Assembly (NCBI GenBank): GCA_016928775.1 | Contig: JAFGKD010000019.1 | Coordinates: 1 to 64,000, forward strand | Reading direction: 5' to 3' | Origin: Candidatus Zhuqueibacterota bacterium | Lineage (GTDB): Bacteria; Zhuqueibacterota; Zhuqueibacteria; Residuimicrobiales; Krinioviventaceae | Length of the DNA: 64,000 bases | In this document: positions 17,041-27,121 of the stretch, in pieces | How the letters are laid out: each line of letters begins with the position of its first letter | How positions within the stretch are numbered: the stretch's first letter is position 1 | The notes under the pieces: model-generated | Database searches by the model: none | What the model saw: the letters and a program-made list of their open reading frames with translations, nothing else | Told to the model about the DNA's origin: nothing | Translations under genes and position numbers: made by a program

Positions 17041-19437
17041 TTATCTTTTCGTCGTAAATACTGCATCATATTTTCTAAACGAAGCAATGAGCGTCTGAAC
17101 TGCTGCAAACAGGGATTTTTTCTCCTCACGCATCTCCTGGACAATTTTTTTCACTGTCGCATAATCACCTTCGTGTGCCGGTTTTGCCAAATCGGTCGCA
17201 AATTTGGCAAATCGATTGGCGCCGATCATTTGACTGCTCGATTTGATCGTGTGCGCCGCACCGTAGATTTGTGCAAAATTCCGTTTCGCCAGGGCGGACA
17301 CTATGTGCTCCCATAATTCACCGGTTTCGTCCAAAAATGTCTCCAGAAGCTCTTTGATGAATTTATCATCCTCGTCTTTTTCGAATCCAGTGTTCTGCTT
17401 TATGTGCTTTAGATCAATTGTATCGTTTTGCTCTGCCGTTACCGCAGTTGATTTTTTTGCAAATCGATTATTTTTCGCTGAGCAGCAATTTTTTAGTGCT
17501 TGCACGAGCTCGTCTATAGTCACAGGTTTGCTGAGATATCCCTGCATGTCGGACTTTGTAAATTTTTCTCGATCACCGGGCATGGCATGTGCGGTCAAGG
17601 CGATGATATAGGGACGGTTGTCTCGCGGGTATTGCTGATTGATTTTTCGAGCTGTTTCAACGCCATCGAGCCCGGGCATCTGGATGTCCATGAAAATGAG
17701 ATCATAGTGCTCTTGCTCGAGCGCATGCAGCACCAATTCACCATTTTTGACACATTCGGGAGTGTATCCCAGTTTGTGCAGAACATTTTGCATGAACTGC
17801 TGGTTCACTTGATTGTCTTCGGCAACCAGAATGCGCAGGGGGTGTCGCTCACTCATGGTGGCATCCAGAGTCATCTCGTCAACGTGTTGTTTGACGTCCC
17901 TTGTTACAGGCGCAAACAGGGCGGTCAAAAGATCAAGCATCTGAGATTTTTTGACGGGTTTTATGAGATAGTGGCTTATATCGTATTGTCGCAAGAGTCT
18001 TTTGTCAACAACACCATCCACTGATGTAAGCAGGACGAGCGGCATTTTTTGATAGTGTTGTAATGTGCGAATCTTCTCCGCTAATTCGAGGCCATCAAGT
18101 CCGGGCATTTTCATATCCAGGAGAGTCAGATCAAAGTTCGATTCATTGTGCAAAATTTTCAGGGCTTGCGCGCCATCTTGGGCTGCAACAGAGGTTATCC
18201 CCCAAGCCTCGAGCTGCGCCTGCAAAATGCGCCGGTTTGTTGCATTATCATCGACCACAAGGATCCGTTTGTTCAAGAAAAGGCTGCTGGGTAAAATATC
18301 GATTTTTTTGTCAGCTGTTTCCGGGCAGTCAATGAGAATATTAAAACTAAAAGTCGATCCTTTTCCCAACTGACTCTGCACGCTGATCGATCCACCTAAT
18401 AAAAGCACAAGCCGTTGTGTAATTGCCAAACCCAGACCAGTCCCGCCCTGATGTCCTCTTTGTGATGATTGCACTTGTTCAAATGCCTCAAAGATACGAT
18501 TTTGCGCGTATCGGGGAATACCAATACCCGAGTCTTGAACTTCAATAAAAAGCCTCGAATGGCCCGCATGATGTGGTTGACATCTGACGGTGATGACGAT
18601 CTCGCCGGTTTCGGTAAACTTGATTGCATTGCTGAGGAGATTGTTGAGGATTTGTACCAGTTTGGCTCTGTCGGTGATTATGGTCTCCGGACAGGGAAAC
18701 ACCAATGAATAGGCCAATTCGATATTTTTTTGCGCAGCGCGGGCAGCAAACATATCAAGGCATTCTTCAACGCAGGTTCGTAAAACGAAAGGTTCTTGAT
18801 ACACTTTTAAATGATCGGATTCAATTTTCGCATAGTCAAGAATGTCGTTTATGACATGGAGGAGCGCCTCACCGCTCGTACGAATGATCTCGGCGTATTC
18901 CCGTTGCTCCGGTGTCTGTTGGGTGGCTAACAGGAGGCTGGTCATGCCGATAACACCGTTCATTGGCGTGCGGATTTCGTGACTGATATTGGCTAAAAAT
19001 CTTGTGCTGGCGCGACGGGCTTGAATCGTTGCTTTTCGCGCCTTTTGTTTTGCCAATCTTTCTTGTTGGAGCTGCTGCAGCAGTTTTTTTTGTGGTGTCT
19101 CTTCAGGTGGGACAAGAAGGAGAATGCCTTTTTGGGCACCCGAAGCGTCCTGATATGGCAAAACCGTGATCTTTATTTTTTCCTGATGCTCAAGAATGGA
19201 CAGTCGTGTATGAAAGACAAGGTGGTTATTGACAGAAAACAGGCTGGCCAAAGATTTTTTGTGGGAGGTCAATTCCGGAAAGAGCTCAAACAGTGGACGG
19301 CTGAGAAATCCATTCAGGTGATCACGTCTTTTTTTTTCACCCTGTTCGATGCGTCGAATAGTCATCGTCTCATCGGCAAAAAAGACAATATATCCTTCCT
19401 CCTCCACGAGGAAGTGCAATAATCCCTCCACTCTCAA
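17041..19437 (-). CDS. Hybrid sensor histidine kinase (PAS-like, HisKA, HATPase, REC, REC, Hpt)
   Basis: FLANISHEIRTPMNGVIGM; ILVVDDNATNRR and ILVAEDNQVNQQ receivers; AAHTIKSSSQMIGA Hpt; no obvious TM segment. Confidence 0.95.
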   Translation of the reverse strand: MRVEGLLHFLVEEEGYIVFFADETMTIRRIEQGEKKRRDHLNGFLSRPLFELFPELTSHKKSLASLFSVNNHLVFHTRLSILEHQEKIKITVLPYQDASGAQKGILLLVPPEETPQKKLLQQLQQERLAKQKARKATIQARRASTRFLANISHEIRTPMNGVIGMTSLLLATQQTPEQREYAEIIRTSGEALLHVINDILDYAKIESDHLKVYQEPFVLRTCVEECLDMFAARAAQKNIELAYSLVFPCPETIITDRAKLVQILNNLLSNAIKFTETGEIVITVRCQPHHAGHSRLFIEVQDSGIGIPRYAQNRIFEAFEQVQSSQRGHQGGTGLGLAITQRLVLLLGGSISVQSQLGKGSTFSFNILIDCPETADKKIDILPSSLFLNKRILVVDDNATNRRILQAQLEAWGITSVAAQDGAQALKILHNESNFDLTLLDMKMPGLDGLELAEKIRTLQHYQKMPLVLLTSVDGVVDKRLLRQYDISHYLIKPVKKSQMLDLLTALFAPVTRDVKQHVDEMTLDATMSERHPLRILVAEDNQVNQQFMQNVLHKLGYTPECVKNGELVLHALEQEHYDLIFMDIQMPGLDGVETARKINQQYPRDNRPYIIALTAHAMPGDREKFTKSDMQGYLSKPVTIDELVQALKNCCSAKNNRFAKKSTAVTAEQNDTIDLKHIKQNTGFEKDEDDKFIKELLETFLDETGELWEHIVSALAKRNFAQIYGAAHTIKSSSQMIGANRFAKFATDLAKPAHEGDYATVKKIVQEMREEKKSLFAAVQTLIASFRKYDAVFTTKR

Positions 19438-19552
19438 AAAACCTCTCTCTCGGTTCCGCCGCTCCAGCTATCAGCTAATGCATAATCGCAAGATTTTGTG
19501 CGCTCTTATTGAATACGGCAAAAACATCAATGTGCGCAAAGGCGCCTTTTTA

Positions 19553-19930
19553 TTACGCTGGTCGTTCTTTCAGCATGCTGTCAATTTTTTCAATTAAATC
19601 CTGCAGATTAAAAGGCTTGTTAAAGCCATAATGCGCGCCGAGATGTTCGGCTGTTTTGAGCGCATTCTCCGGATTAAAATAGCCGCCACCGGAAATGGCA
19701 ATGATTTTGATCTGGGGTGCGGTTTTTTTTAGATGCATGATCGTTTCAAAGCCATCCTGCTCCGGCATAAAAATATCCGTGATAACGACATGAATAGGCC
19801 CTTGTTCACCCCTTGTCAGGGCGTCTTTGCCGTTGGCAGCAACAAGAACATCGTGACCGGCCAACTCTAACGATGTTTTGAGAACGTCGCGTATACCTTT
19901 TTCGTCGTCAATAACCAGTATTGTGGCCAC
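19553..19930 (-). CDS. Stand-alone response regulator receiver
   Basis: ATILVIDDEKGIRDVLKTSLE, VVITDIFMPEQDGFETI, NKPFNLQDL. Confidence 0.9.
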   Translation of the reverse strand: MATILVIDDEKGIRDVLKTSLELAGHDVLVAANGKDALTRGEQGPIHVVITDIFMPEQDGFETIMHLKKTAPQIKIIAISGGGYFNPENALKTAEHLGAHYGFNKPFNLQDLIEKIDSMLKERPA

Positions 19931-20052
19931 AGCTTTTTATTCATTGTTAAAAAAATTTATAATTCTTATATTCATTAGCGAAAATAATGCCACAGATTTT
20001 CAGGTTTGTCGAACACTATTATTTTGAATGTCCACCAATTTTCGAAATCAAC

Positions 20053-20088
20053 AGCCCCAAGGCATCGCCGGAATGTTTTGGGGCTTTT
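20053..20088 (+). terminator. Terminator-like hairpin in carA leader (possible attenuator)
   Basis: AGCCCCAA-N17-TTGGGGCT followed by TTT, 27 nt before the carA ATG. Confidence 0.4.
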
Positions 20089-20114
20089 AGCAACAGATTA
20101 GCCCACAAGGTGTC

Positions 20115-21188
20115 ATGGAAGCAAAAAAAATAAAAGCTCGTCTCGAATTGGAAGATGGTTCGGTCTTTCAAGGCTATTCCTTCGGTGCCCAAACATCGGT
20201 CGCCGGCGAGGTCGTGTTCAACACGAGTATGGTCGGCTATCCTGAAAGCCTCACCGATCCATCCTATTACGGTCAAATTCTGGTTTTAACTTACCCACTC
20301 ATCGGCAATTATGGTGTTCCCGAATCGCACATTGTCGACGGTCTCGATGATTGTTTTGAGTCATCGCGTGTGCAGATTACCGGCTTGATTGTCTCGGAAT
20401 ACTCTTTTGACTATCAGCACTGGAGCGCGGGCAAGAGCCTGGCACAATGGCTTATCGAGCATAAAGTTCCGGGTTTGTATGGCATCGATACGCGTATGTT
20501 GACCAAGCGGCTGCGCGAAGAAGGGAGCATGCTGGGCCGCTTGTTGTTCTTTACAGAAAAAAAGAATTTTTATGATCCAAACAAAATAAATCTTGTCGAA
20601 AGAGTGAGTATTCGTCAACCTATAGACTATGGAACGGGAGATAAAAAGGTCATTCTGGTCGATTGTGGCGCCAAAGATAACATCATTCGCTGTTTGTTGC
20701 AGCGGGATGTGCGGGTGCGACGGGTGCCGTGGAATTATGATTTTACCCATGAAGAATTTGATGGCGTGATGATTTCAAACGGTCCTGGCGATCCAAAGAT
20801 GTGCCGTGATACAGTTGCACTTGTGCAAAAAGTGATGGACAGGGAAAAGCCGATATTTGGCATTTGTATGGGCAATCAAATTTTAGCTTTGGCAGCCGGT
20901 GCGGATACTTTTAAATTAAAATTCGGTCATCGCAGTCAAAATCAGCCGTGTGTGGAGGTAGGGACAAAACGCTGTTATATCACATCGCAAAATCACGGCT
21001 ATGCCGTCGATGGTCGCACGCTGCCGGAAGGCTGGGAACCGTGGTTTGTCAATGCCAATGACGGCACAAACGAAGGGATTCGGCACACCTCCCAACCATT
21101 CCGCAGCGTCCAATTCCATCCGGAAGCCGCACCTGGACCGGTGGACACCGCTATTTTGTTTGACGATTTCAAGAGGATGATGTTATGA
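20115..21188 (+). CDS. carA: Carbamoyl-phosphate synthase small subunit
   Basis: ISNGPGDPKMC, PIFGICMGNQILALA, SVQFHPEAAPGP glutaminase triad region; 4-nt overlap with carB. Confidence 0.97.
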   Translation: MEAKKIKARLELEDGSVFQGYSFGAQTSVAGEVVFNTSMVGYPESLTDPSYYGQILVLTYPLIGNYGVPESHIVDGLDDCFESSRVQITGLIVSEYSFDYQHWSAGKSLAQWLIEHKVPGLYGIDTRMLTKRLREEGSMLGRLLFFTEKKNFYDPNKINLVERVSIRQPIDYGTGDKKVILVDCGAKDNIIRCLLQRDVRVRRVPWNYDFTHEEFDGVMISNGPGDPKMCRDTVALVQKVMDREKPIFGICMGNQILALAAGADTFKLKFGHRSQNQPCVEVGTKRCYITSQNHGYAVDGRTLPEGWEPWFVNANDGTNEGIRHTSQPFRSVQFHPEAAPGPVDTAILFDDFKRMML

Positions 21189-24100
21189 ACAATCTGCCGG
21201 ATAAAGTGATCATTTTAGGAAGCTCGGCCCTGAAAATTGGTGAAGCCGGCGAATTTGATTATTCGGGCAGTCAGGCCATCAAAGCGCTCAAGGAAGAGGG
21301 CGTAAATACGATCCTGATGAATCCGAATATCGCCACCATCCAAACCTCTGACCATTTGGCGGATCAGGTCTATTTCTTGCCAGTCACACCCTATTTTGTG
21401 GAACAGGTCATTCAAAAAGAAAAGCCGGACGGCATTCTGCTGGGATTTGGCGGACAAACGGCGCTGAATTGTGGCCTGGAGCTGGAAAAGTCCGGTGTTT
21501 TGGCGCGCTATGGTGTTCGCGTCCTTGGCACGCCGGTGGACGCCATTCTGAATACCGAAGACCGCAATCTGTTTATCGCCAAACTGAACCAGATCAACGT
21601 AAAAACTGCTCGCAGCTTTGCGGTGACGGGTGTAACTGAGGCGATTCAAAAGGCGGGTGAGATTGGATTTCCGGTCATGATTCGCATTGCGTTTGCGCTT
21701 GGCGGATTGGGTTCCGGCTTGTGCCGAAATGAACAAGAAGTTCGTGAGCTCGCCCAAAAGGCACTCAGCTATACAAATCAAATTCTCATTGAAGAATATC
21801 TGTTAGGGTGGAAAGAAGTTGAATATGAAATCGTGCGCGACCAATATGACAATTGCCTCTCGGTCTGCAACATGGAAAATTTTGATCCCATGGGCATCCA
21901 TACGGGCGAAAGTATTGTGGTGGCGCCGAGCCAGACCTTGAGCAACAGTGAATATCACAAGCTCCGCGAAATCGCTATCCGAACTGTTCGTCATATGGGG
22001 ATTATCGGAGAGTGCAATATCCAGTATGCGCTCGATCCCTATTCCGAAGACTATCGCGTCATCGAAATCAATGCCCGGCTATCGCGCAGTTCAGCTCTGG
22101 CATCAAAAGCCACCGGCTATCCTTTGGCGCACGTTGCCGCCAAACTGGCGCTTGGCTACAGTTTGACCGAGGTCGCCAATTCCATCACCAAAGTGACCAA
22201 GGCCAGTTTTGAACCGGCACTGGATTATCTGGTGGTGAAAATTCCGCGTTGGGATTTGAAAAAGTTCAAGCAGGTCTCCAAGAGAATTGGCTCCGGCATG
22301 AAGTCCGTTGGCGAGATTATGGCTATTGGACGCAAGTTTGAAGAGGCGCTGCAAAAGGGGTTGCGGATGCTGGAGATCGGCGCCAGCGGTCTGGTTCTCA
22401 ACAAACAATTCGGCGTCGCTGATATCAAAAAAGAATTGGCCGAACCGACAGACCAGCGCATTTTTGCTATCCCGGCCGCGATCAAAGCCGGTTTGACCGT
22501 GGATGAAATTCATGACCTCACCCATATTGACAAGTGGTTTCTCTTTAAAATCAAAAACATTGTTGACATTGAAAAATGGCTGTCGCGCGTAGGAGAGCAG
22601 CGATGCCCCAAAGATCTGTTAGAGGACGCCAAGCAGCACGGCTTTTCGGACGAGCAGATCAGTCGCGTGCTGGAGACGACTGAAGCGCAGGTGCGCGAAC
22701 TGCGCCAGGCCTATGGTTTAACGCCCAAAGTCAAACAGATCGATACCCTGGCGGCCGAGTATCCGGCGCAGACAAATTATCTCTATTTGACCTACAACGG
22801 CACGGAAGATGACCTTGGCTTTCTTGAACGCAATTCGGTGATGGTGCTCGGTGGTGGCGCCTATCGTATCGGCAGCTCGGTGGAATTCGACTGGTGCTGC
22901 GTGAACTCGGTCATGGCCCTGAAAGAGTTGAATTATCAGACCATTATGGTCAATTACAATCCCGAGACCGTGAGCACTGATTATGACGAGTGCGACAAAC
23001 TCTACTTTGATGAGTTGAGTTACGAGACTGTTCTCGACATTTATGAGAAAGAAAAACCGATTGGCGTCATTGTCTCCATGGGCGGGCAGATTCCCAATAA
23101 TCTGGCGCTCAAATTGGATAAAGCTGGTGTCAAGCTCCTGGGTACGTCTGCCAGAAGTATTGATAACGCGGAAGATCGGCACAAGTTTTCAAAGTTGCTC
23201 GATGAACTCGGCATTGATCAACCCGAATGGAAAGAATTGTCATCCGTGCAGGATGCCATTCAGTTTGCCAGAGATGTCGGCTATCCAGTGTTGGTGCGAC
23301 CGTCGTATGTGCTCAGCGGCGCTGCCATGAGCGTCGCGTCGACCAATGCCGAGCTGGAAAAATTTCTTACTAAAGCGTCGGATATTTCTTCAGATTATCC
23401 GGTGGTCATTTCCAAATTTATCGAAAACGCCAAAGAAATTGAGATTGACGCTGTGGCGCAGGAAGGAGAGCTGCTCGTTTACGCCATTTCCGAGCACGTC
23501 GAGAATGCCGGTGTGCATTCCGGCGATGCGACGATGGTGCTGCCGCCGCAGCGAACGTATTTGGAGACCACGCGCCGGATCAAAAAAATCGCGCGACAAT
23601 TGGCGCGGGCATTAAAAATTAACGGGCCATTTAACATGCAATTTGTCGCCAAGGGCAATGCTGTCAAAGTGATCGAGCTCAATTTGCGCGCTTCGCGCAG
23701 TTTTCCTTTTGTTTCGAAAATCTTCAAGGTCAATTTTATTGATATTGCGACCAGGGTGATCATGGGTCATCACGTGCCCAAAATCGACCGTTCAGTATTT
23801 GATCTGGAGTATGTCGGCGTCAAAGCGCCGCAGTTCTCATTCACACGCCTCATCGGCGCTGATCCAACCCTCGGCGTCGAAATGGCATCCACCGGAGAGG
23901 TCGGCTGCCTGGGTGATGATTTTGAAGAAGCTTTTTTAAAAGCCCTGTTATCCGTGGGGTACAAACTGCCGGTGAAAAACATACTCCTCTCCACTGGACC
24001 GATTGAATCAAAAGCCGAATTTCTGCACAGCACGCGGCTGCTGGAAAAGATGGGAATGAATTTTTATGCCACTGGTGGCACCGCCAAGTTTATGCAAGCC

Positions 24101-24376
24101 AATGACCTGCCGGTCACCAAACTCAACTGGCCGCTTTCCAACAAAGAGCCCAATGTGAATGACTATCTTGAAAATGGCAAAATTGATCTTGTCATCAATA
24201 TCCCCAAAAATTACCAGGAAGAGGAGCTGACGAACGATTATATCATTCGGCGCAAAGCCGTCGATTTTGCCATTCCGCTGTTCACCAATCTGCAGCTTGC
24301 GCGGCGGTTTGTTGAGGCGATTTCACATAAATCGATCAAGGATTTGCAGATTAAAAGCTGGAAAGAGCATGTTTGA
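21185..24376 (+). CDS. carB: Carbamoyl-phosphate synthase large subunit
   Basis: 1063 aa; duplicated ATP-grasp halves; KVIILGSSALKIGEAGEFDYSGSQA, VMVLGGGAYRIGSSVEFDWC. Confidence 0.97.
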   Translation: MNNLPDKVIILGSSALKIGEAGEFDYSGSQAIKALKEEGVNTILMNPNIATIQTSDHLADQVYFLPVTPYFVEQVIQKEKPDGILLGFGGQTALNCGLELEKSGVLARYGVRVLGTPVDAILNTEDRNLFIAKLNQINVKTARSFAVTGVTEAIQKAGEIGFPVMIRIAFALGGLGSGLCRNEQEVRELAQKALSYTNQILIEEYLLGWKEVEYEIVRDQYDNCLSVCNMENFDPMGIHTGESIVVAPSQTLSNSEYHKLREIAIRTVRHMGIIGECNIQYALDPYSEDYRVIEINARLSRSSALASKATGYPLAHVAAKLALGYSLTEVANSITKVTKASFEPALDYLVVKIPRWDLKKFKQVSKRIGSGMKSVGEIMAIGRKFEEALQKGLRMLEIGASGLVLNKQFGVADIKKELAEPTDQRIFAIPAAIKAGLTVDEIHDLTHIDKWFLFKIKNIVDIEKWLSRVGEQRCPKDLLEDAKQHGFSDEQISRVLETTEAQVRELRQAYGLTPKVKQIDTLAAEYPAQTNYLYLTYNGTEDDLGFLERNSVMVLGGGAYRIGSSVEFDWCCVNSVMALKELNYQTIMVNYNPETVSTDYDECDKLYFDELSYETVLDIYEKEKPIGVIVSMGGQIPNNLALKLDKAGVKLLGTSARSIDNAEDRHKFSKLLDELGIDQPEWKELSSVQDAIQFARDVGYPVLVRPSYVLSGAAMSVASTNAELEKFLTKASDISSDYPVVISKFIENAKEIEIDAVAQEGELLVYAISEHVENAGVHSGDATMVLPPQRTYLETTRRIKKIARQLARALKINGPFNMQFVAKGNAVKVIELNLRASRSFPFVSKIFKVNFIDIATRVIMGHHVPKIDRSVFDLEYVGVKAPQFSFTRLIGADPTLGVEMASTGEVGCLGDDFEEAFLKALLSVGYKLPVKNILLSTGPIESKAEFLHSTRLLEKMGMNFYATGGTAKFMQANDLPVTKLNWPLSNKEPNVNDYLENGKIDLVINIPKNYQEEELTNDYIIRRKAVDFAIPLFTNLQLARRFVEAISHKSIKDLQIKSWKEHV

Positions 24377-24388
24377 GCACATGAGGCG

Positions 24389-25462
24389 ATGAAAAACGTT
24401 CGGCAATATATACCCAGCGTGCTGCGACCGGAGGACGATTATTCGCCTCAATTTTCTTTGCAAGTCTTGCGAGGACTACTCTTTGCGTTTCTGTTGCTTT
24501 TGATTTTGGTGATTATTGGGACAACTGGCTATAGTATCATACTCAAAACAGATTTCCTCGAATCGCTTTATATGACAGTGATTACAATTTCGACTGTCGG
24601 ATTTCGTGAAGGAGCCGGATTGGCCACGTCCGTGACGGGCAAGGTGTTCACCATTTTTTTGATTTTTTCCGGACTTGCGATCGGCGGTTATGCAATCGGT
24701 ACCATAGCTGCATTTCTCACCGAAGGGCAGCTTTTAAAAGTTTTGAAGGAAAGTCGTATGGTGCGTGAAATTACCAACCTGCAAAATCATACTATTGTCT
24801 GTGGCTACGGTAAAATCGGCACAGAGGTGTGCGCCAGGCTTTTTGATTTGCAGGAGCCATTTATTGTTATTGATCAAAAGATTGAAAAGATCGATGAAGC
24901 TGTTGGCCTGGGCTATCTTGCGGTGGTTGGTGATGCTTCCGACGATGAAGTGCTCACCAAAGTGGGAGTTAAAAAAGCCAAGGCGCTTGTCAGCGCCATC
25001 ACAGATGATTCGGCCAACGTTTATCTTGTGCTCACTGCCCGGACACTCAACGAGAAGCTCTATATTGTTGCGCGCGGCACCGACGAAAAATCGCGCAAGA
25101 AACTCGAGCGCGTCGGCGCTAACCGGGTAGTGTCGCCATATGAGATCGGCGCGCGCCGTATGGCGGCTTATATTGTCAGGCCGGCGATCGTGGATTTTCT
25201 GGATGCTTTTTCGCCGGATACAAAATATGATTTGCATCTGGAACATATTGTACTTGGCAAATCAAGCGGTCTTGTCGGCAAAAAACTCAAGGAATCCAAT
25301 ATTCGCGAATTGACCCGGGGGGCGCTCGTCGTCGGCATGTGCAAAGAGAAAGACAAAATGGACATCAATCCGCCGGGAGATACAGTGTTGGAGGAAGGAA
25401 ATATCCTCCTGGCGATTGGGAGCAGCGAACAATTGGTCGCACTGCAGGGATTAGCCAGGTGA
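24389..25462 (+). CDS. Potassium channel protein with TrkA-N (RCK) and TrkA-C domains
   Basis: two TM + pore MTVITISTVGFREG; IVCGYGKIGTEVC nucleotide-binding motif. Confidence 0.88.
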   Translation: MKNVRQYIPSVLRPEDDYSPQFSLQVLRGLLFAFLLLLILVIIGTTGYSIILKTDFLESLYMTVITISTVGFREGAGLATSVTGKVFTIFLIFSGLAIGGYAIGTIAAFLTEGQLLKVLKESRMVREITNLQNHTIVCGYGKIGTEVCARLFDLQEPFIVIDQKIEKIDEAVGLGYLAVVGDASDDEVLTKVGVKKAKALVSAITDDSANVYLVLTARTLNEKLYIVARGTDEKSRKKLERVGANRVVSPYEIGARRMAAYIVRPAIVDFLDAFSPDTKYDLHLEHIVLGKSSGLVGKKLKESNIRELTRGALVVGMCKEKDKMDINPPGDTVLEEGNILLAIGSSEQLVALQGLAR

Positions 25463-25872
25463 TCGGATTTAAAACAAAAGGCGAGCCGCTCGCCATATAT
25501 CGACGTGTTTGTTTTGTCACCTCCTCTGTTGCTTTGGCTTTGGCCTTTTTGTCGAAATATTATAGCGGACCGCATTTTCGTTTTGCCGATGCCTATCTCG
25601 GAGATTTATTCATTGTTATATGTCTTTATTTTATCCTTGCGGGCAGTTACATCAACCTGGGTATTATGCAAAAATTTATCGTCATTATGGCGATTGCATG
25701 TTTTGTCGAGCTGTTTCAATGGACAAAGCTCCCGGCGCAGTTGAATCTGCCTGAGCCTTTTGTCTTTATTCTGGGAACGAGTTTTGATCCACTTGATTTC
25801 GTCTTTTATGGGATGGGATTGACTATTGCTGTTTTGCTGGACAAGGCGTTTGTTCGGCAGTGGAGTGGTTGA
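25459..25872 (+). CDS. DUF2809-like membrane protein
   Basis: GTG start overlapping upstream stop; LSKYYSGP..FRFADAYLGDLFIVICLYF...CFVELFQW...LGTSFDPLDFVFYGMG. Confidence 0.75.
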   Translation: MIGFKTKGEPLAIYRRVCFVTSSVALALAFLSKYYSGPHFRFADAYLGDLFIVICLYFILAGSYINLGIMQKFIVIMAIACFVELFQWTKLPAQLNLPEPFVFILGTSFDPLDFVFYGMGLTIAVLLDKAFVRQWSG

Positions 25873-25873
25873 A

Positions 25874-26635
25874 ATGTCTTTTTTTGATGATGAGTTTTTG
25901 AACATCGCACATCGAGGGGCTTCCGGCCACGCGCCGGAGAATACCATGGTGGCCTTTCAAAAAGCAATTGAATTGGGCGCGGACGCGGTGGAGTGTGACG
26001 TGCAATTGACCAGAGATGGGATTCCGGTCATTCTGCACGATTACACCCTGGAGCGAACAACGAACGGCGCCGGTTTTGTCCTCGAGAAATCGCTCAGAAA
26101 GATAAAAAAAGTTGATGCTGGCGTTTGGTACAGCTCGGCATTCAAGGGCGCGACAATCCCGACATTAGCCGAGCTGCTGAGTTTTATGCAGGGTAAGCTG
26201 TTAGTGAATATCGAGCTCAAACGGACGCCTGATCCGATGCAATTGATCCAGAGAGTGCTCCATCTTGTCGAACAATTTAATATAGTTCAGGCCTGTCTGA
26301 TAACATCCTTTGATGAAAAAGCCCTTTACGTTGTGAAGGACATGCTGCCAGCGTGTCGAACCGGTCTTTTGGCGAAAAAACTCACGCATCTTTTGTGGTC
26401 AGGACCGTGGTCTTTTGTTTTATTGAGAAATGATATAGTGAATGTTGAGACGATCGAGCGAGCTGTCGAGCATGAGAAAAAGATCATCGCCTGGACGGTG
26501 AATGCCAAAGAGGACATGCAGAGGCTGTTTGATCTTGGCGTTGGTCGGATCATCACCGATTATCCGGATATCTACTCGAGTGTGCGAAAAAGCGATGTCC
26601 TTTTTGGCAAAAATAACTTGACTCAAAGCAAATAA
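25874..26635 (+). CDS. Glycerophosphodiester phosphodiesterase
   Basis: NIAHRGASGHAPENTMVAFQKAIELGADAVECDVQLTRDGIPVILHD. Confidence 0.95.
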   Translation: MSFFDDEFLNIAHRGASGHAPENTMVAFQKAIELGADAVECDVQLTRDGIPVILHDYTLERTTNGAGFVLEKSLRKIKKVDAGVWYSSAFKGATIPTLAELLSFMQGKLLVNIELKRTPDPMQLIQRVLHLVEQFNIVQACLITSFDEKALYVVKDMLPACRTGLLAKKLTHLLWSGPWSFVLLRNDIVNVETIERAVEHEKKIIAWTVNAKEDMQRLFDLGVGRIITDYPDIYSSVRKSDVLFGKNNLTQSK

Positions 26636-26685
26636 TTTTCTATATTTTTCGGCTTTGTGGTTGAGCTGAGACCGAAAGCCAAGAT

Positions 26686-26759
26686 GGTGGGCGTAGCTCA
26701 GTTGGTAGAGCCCCAGGTTGTGGCCCTGGTGGTCGCGGGTTCAAGTCCCGTCGCTCACC
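26686..26759 (+). tRNA. tRNA-His (GTG)
   Basis: Cloverleaf folded by eye: GTGGGCG/CGCTCAC acceptor, G-1:C73, anticodon loop TTGTGGC. Confidence 0.93.
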
Positions 26760-26779
26760 CACAAGAAAACACCAAAAGA

Positions 26780-26851
26780 GTCCCGTTCGTCTAGTGGTTA
26801 GGACTCAGGATTTTCATTCCTGCAACAGGGGTTCGACTCCCCTACGGGATG
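26780..26851 (+). tRNA. tRNA-Glu (TTC)
   Basis: GTCCCGT/ACGGGAT acceptor, anticodon loop TTTTCAT, GGGGTTCGACTCCCC T-arm. Confidence 0.93.
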
Positions 26852-26860
26852 CCCTAAGTG

Positions 26861-26889
26861 AAAGACCGTCAATTTTGGCGGTCTTTTTC
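26861..26889 (+). terminator. Intrinsic terminator after tRNA-Glu
   Basis: AAAGACCG TCAATTTTGG CGGTCTTTTT. Confidence 0.75.
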
Positions 26890-27002
26890 TGTTTTATCCC
26901 ACCTAAATTATTGATATTACTTGTAAGTAATTCTGTTTATTTTATTTTCATAGCTACTTTTTGTTTTGCTGTGCAGTATCAAACTCTAGTTGAAAAAGCT
27001 AT

Positions 27003-27044
27003 CGCCACAAGAGCAAGCAATAACGCTCTTGTGGCGAATTTTTT
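27003..27044. terminator. Perfect 12-bp stem terminator-like hairpin between convergent units
   Basis: CGCCACAAGAGC-N10-GCTCTTGTGGCG then AATTTTTT; T-tract also on the opposite strand. Confidence 0.7.
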
Positions 27045-27121
27045 ACGGTGGGAATAGCGGCTAAAGTATTTGAGTTGCCATTATTCAGCTTTGGCTTCAC
27101 CCAAAATAGTCCACCAGTGTA

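Noticed and set aside
26890-27002. Possible sRNA between the tRNA-Glu terminator and the hairpin at 27003
   Set aside because: No convincing promoter; the hairpin is explained as a bidirectional terminator between convergent units.
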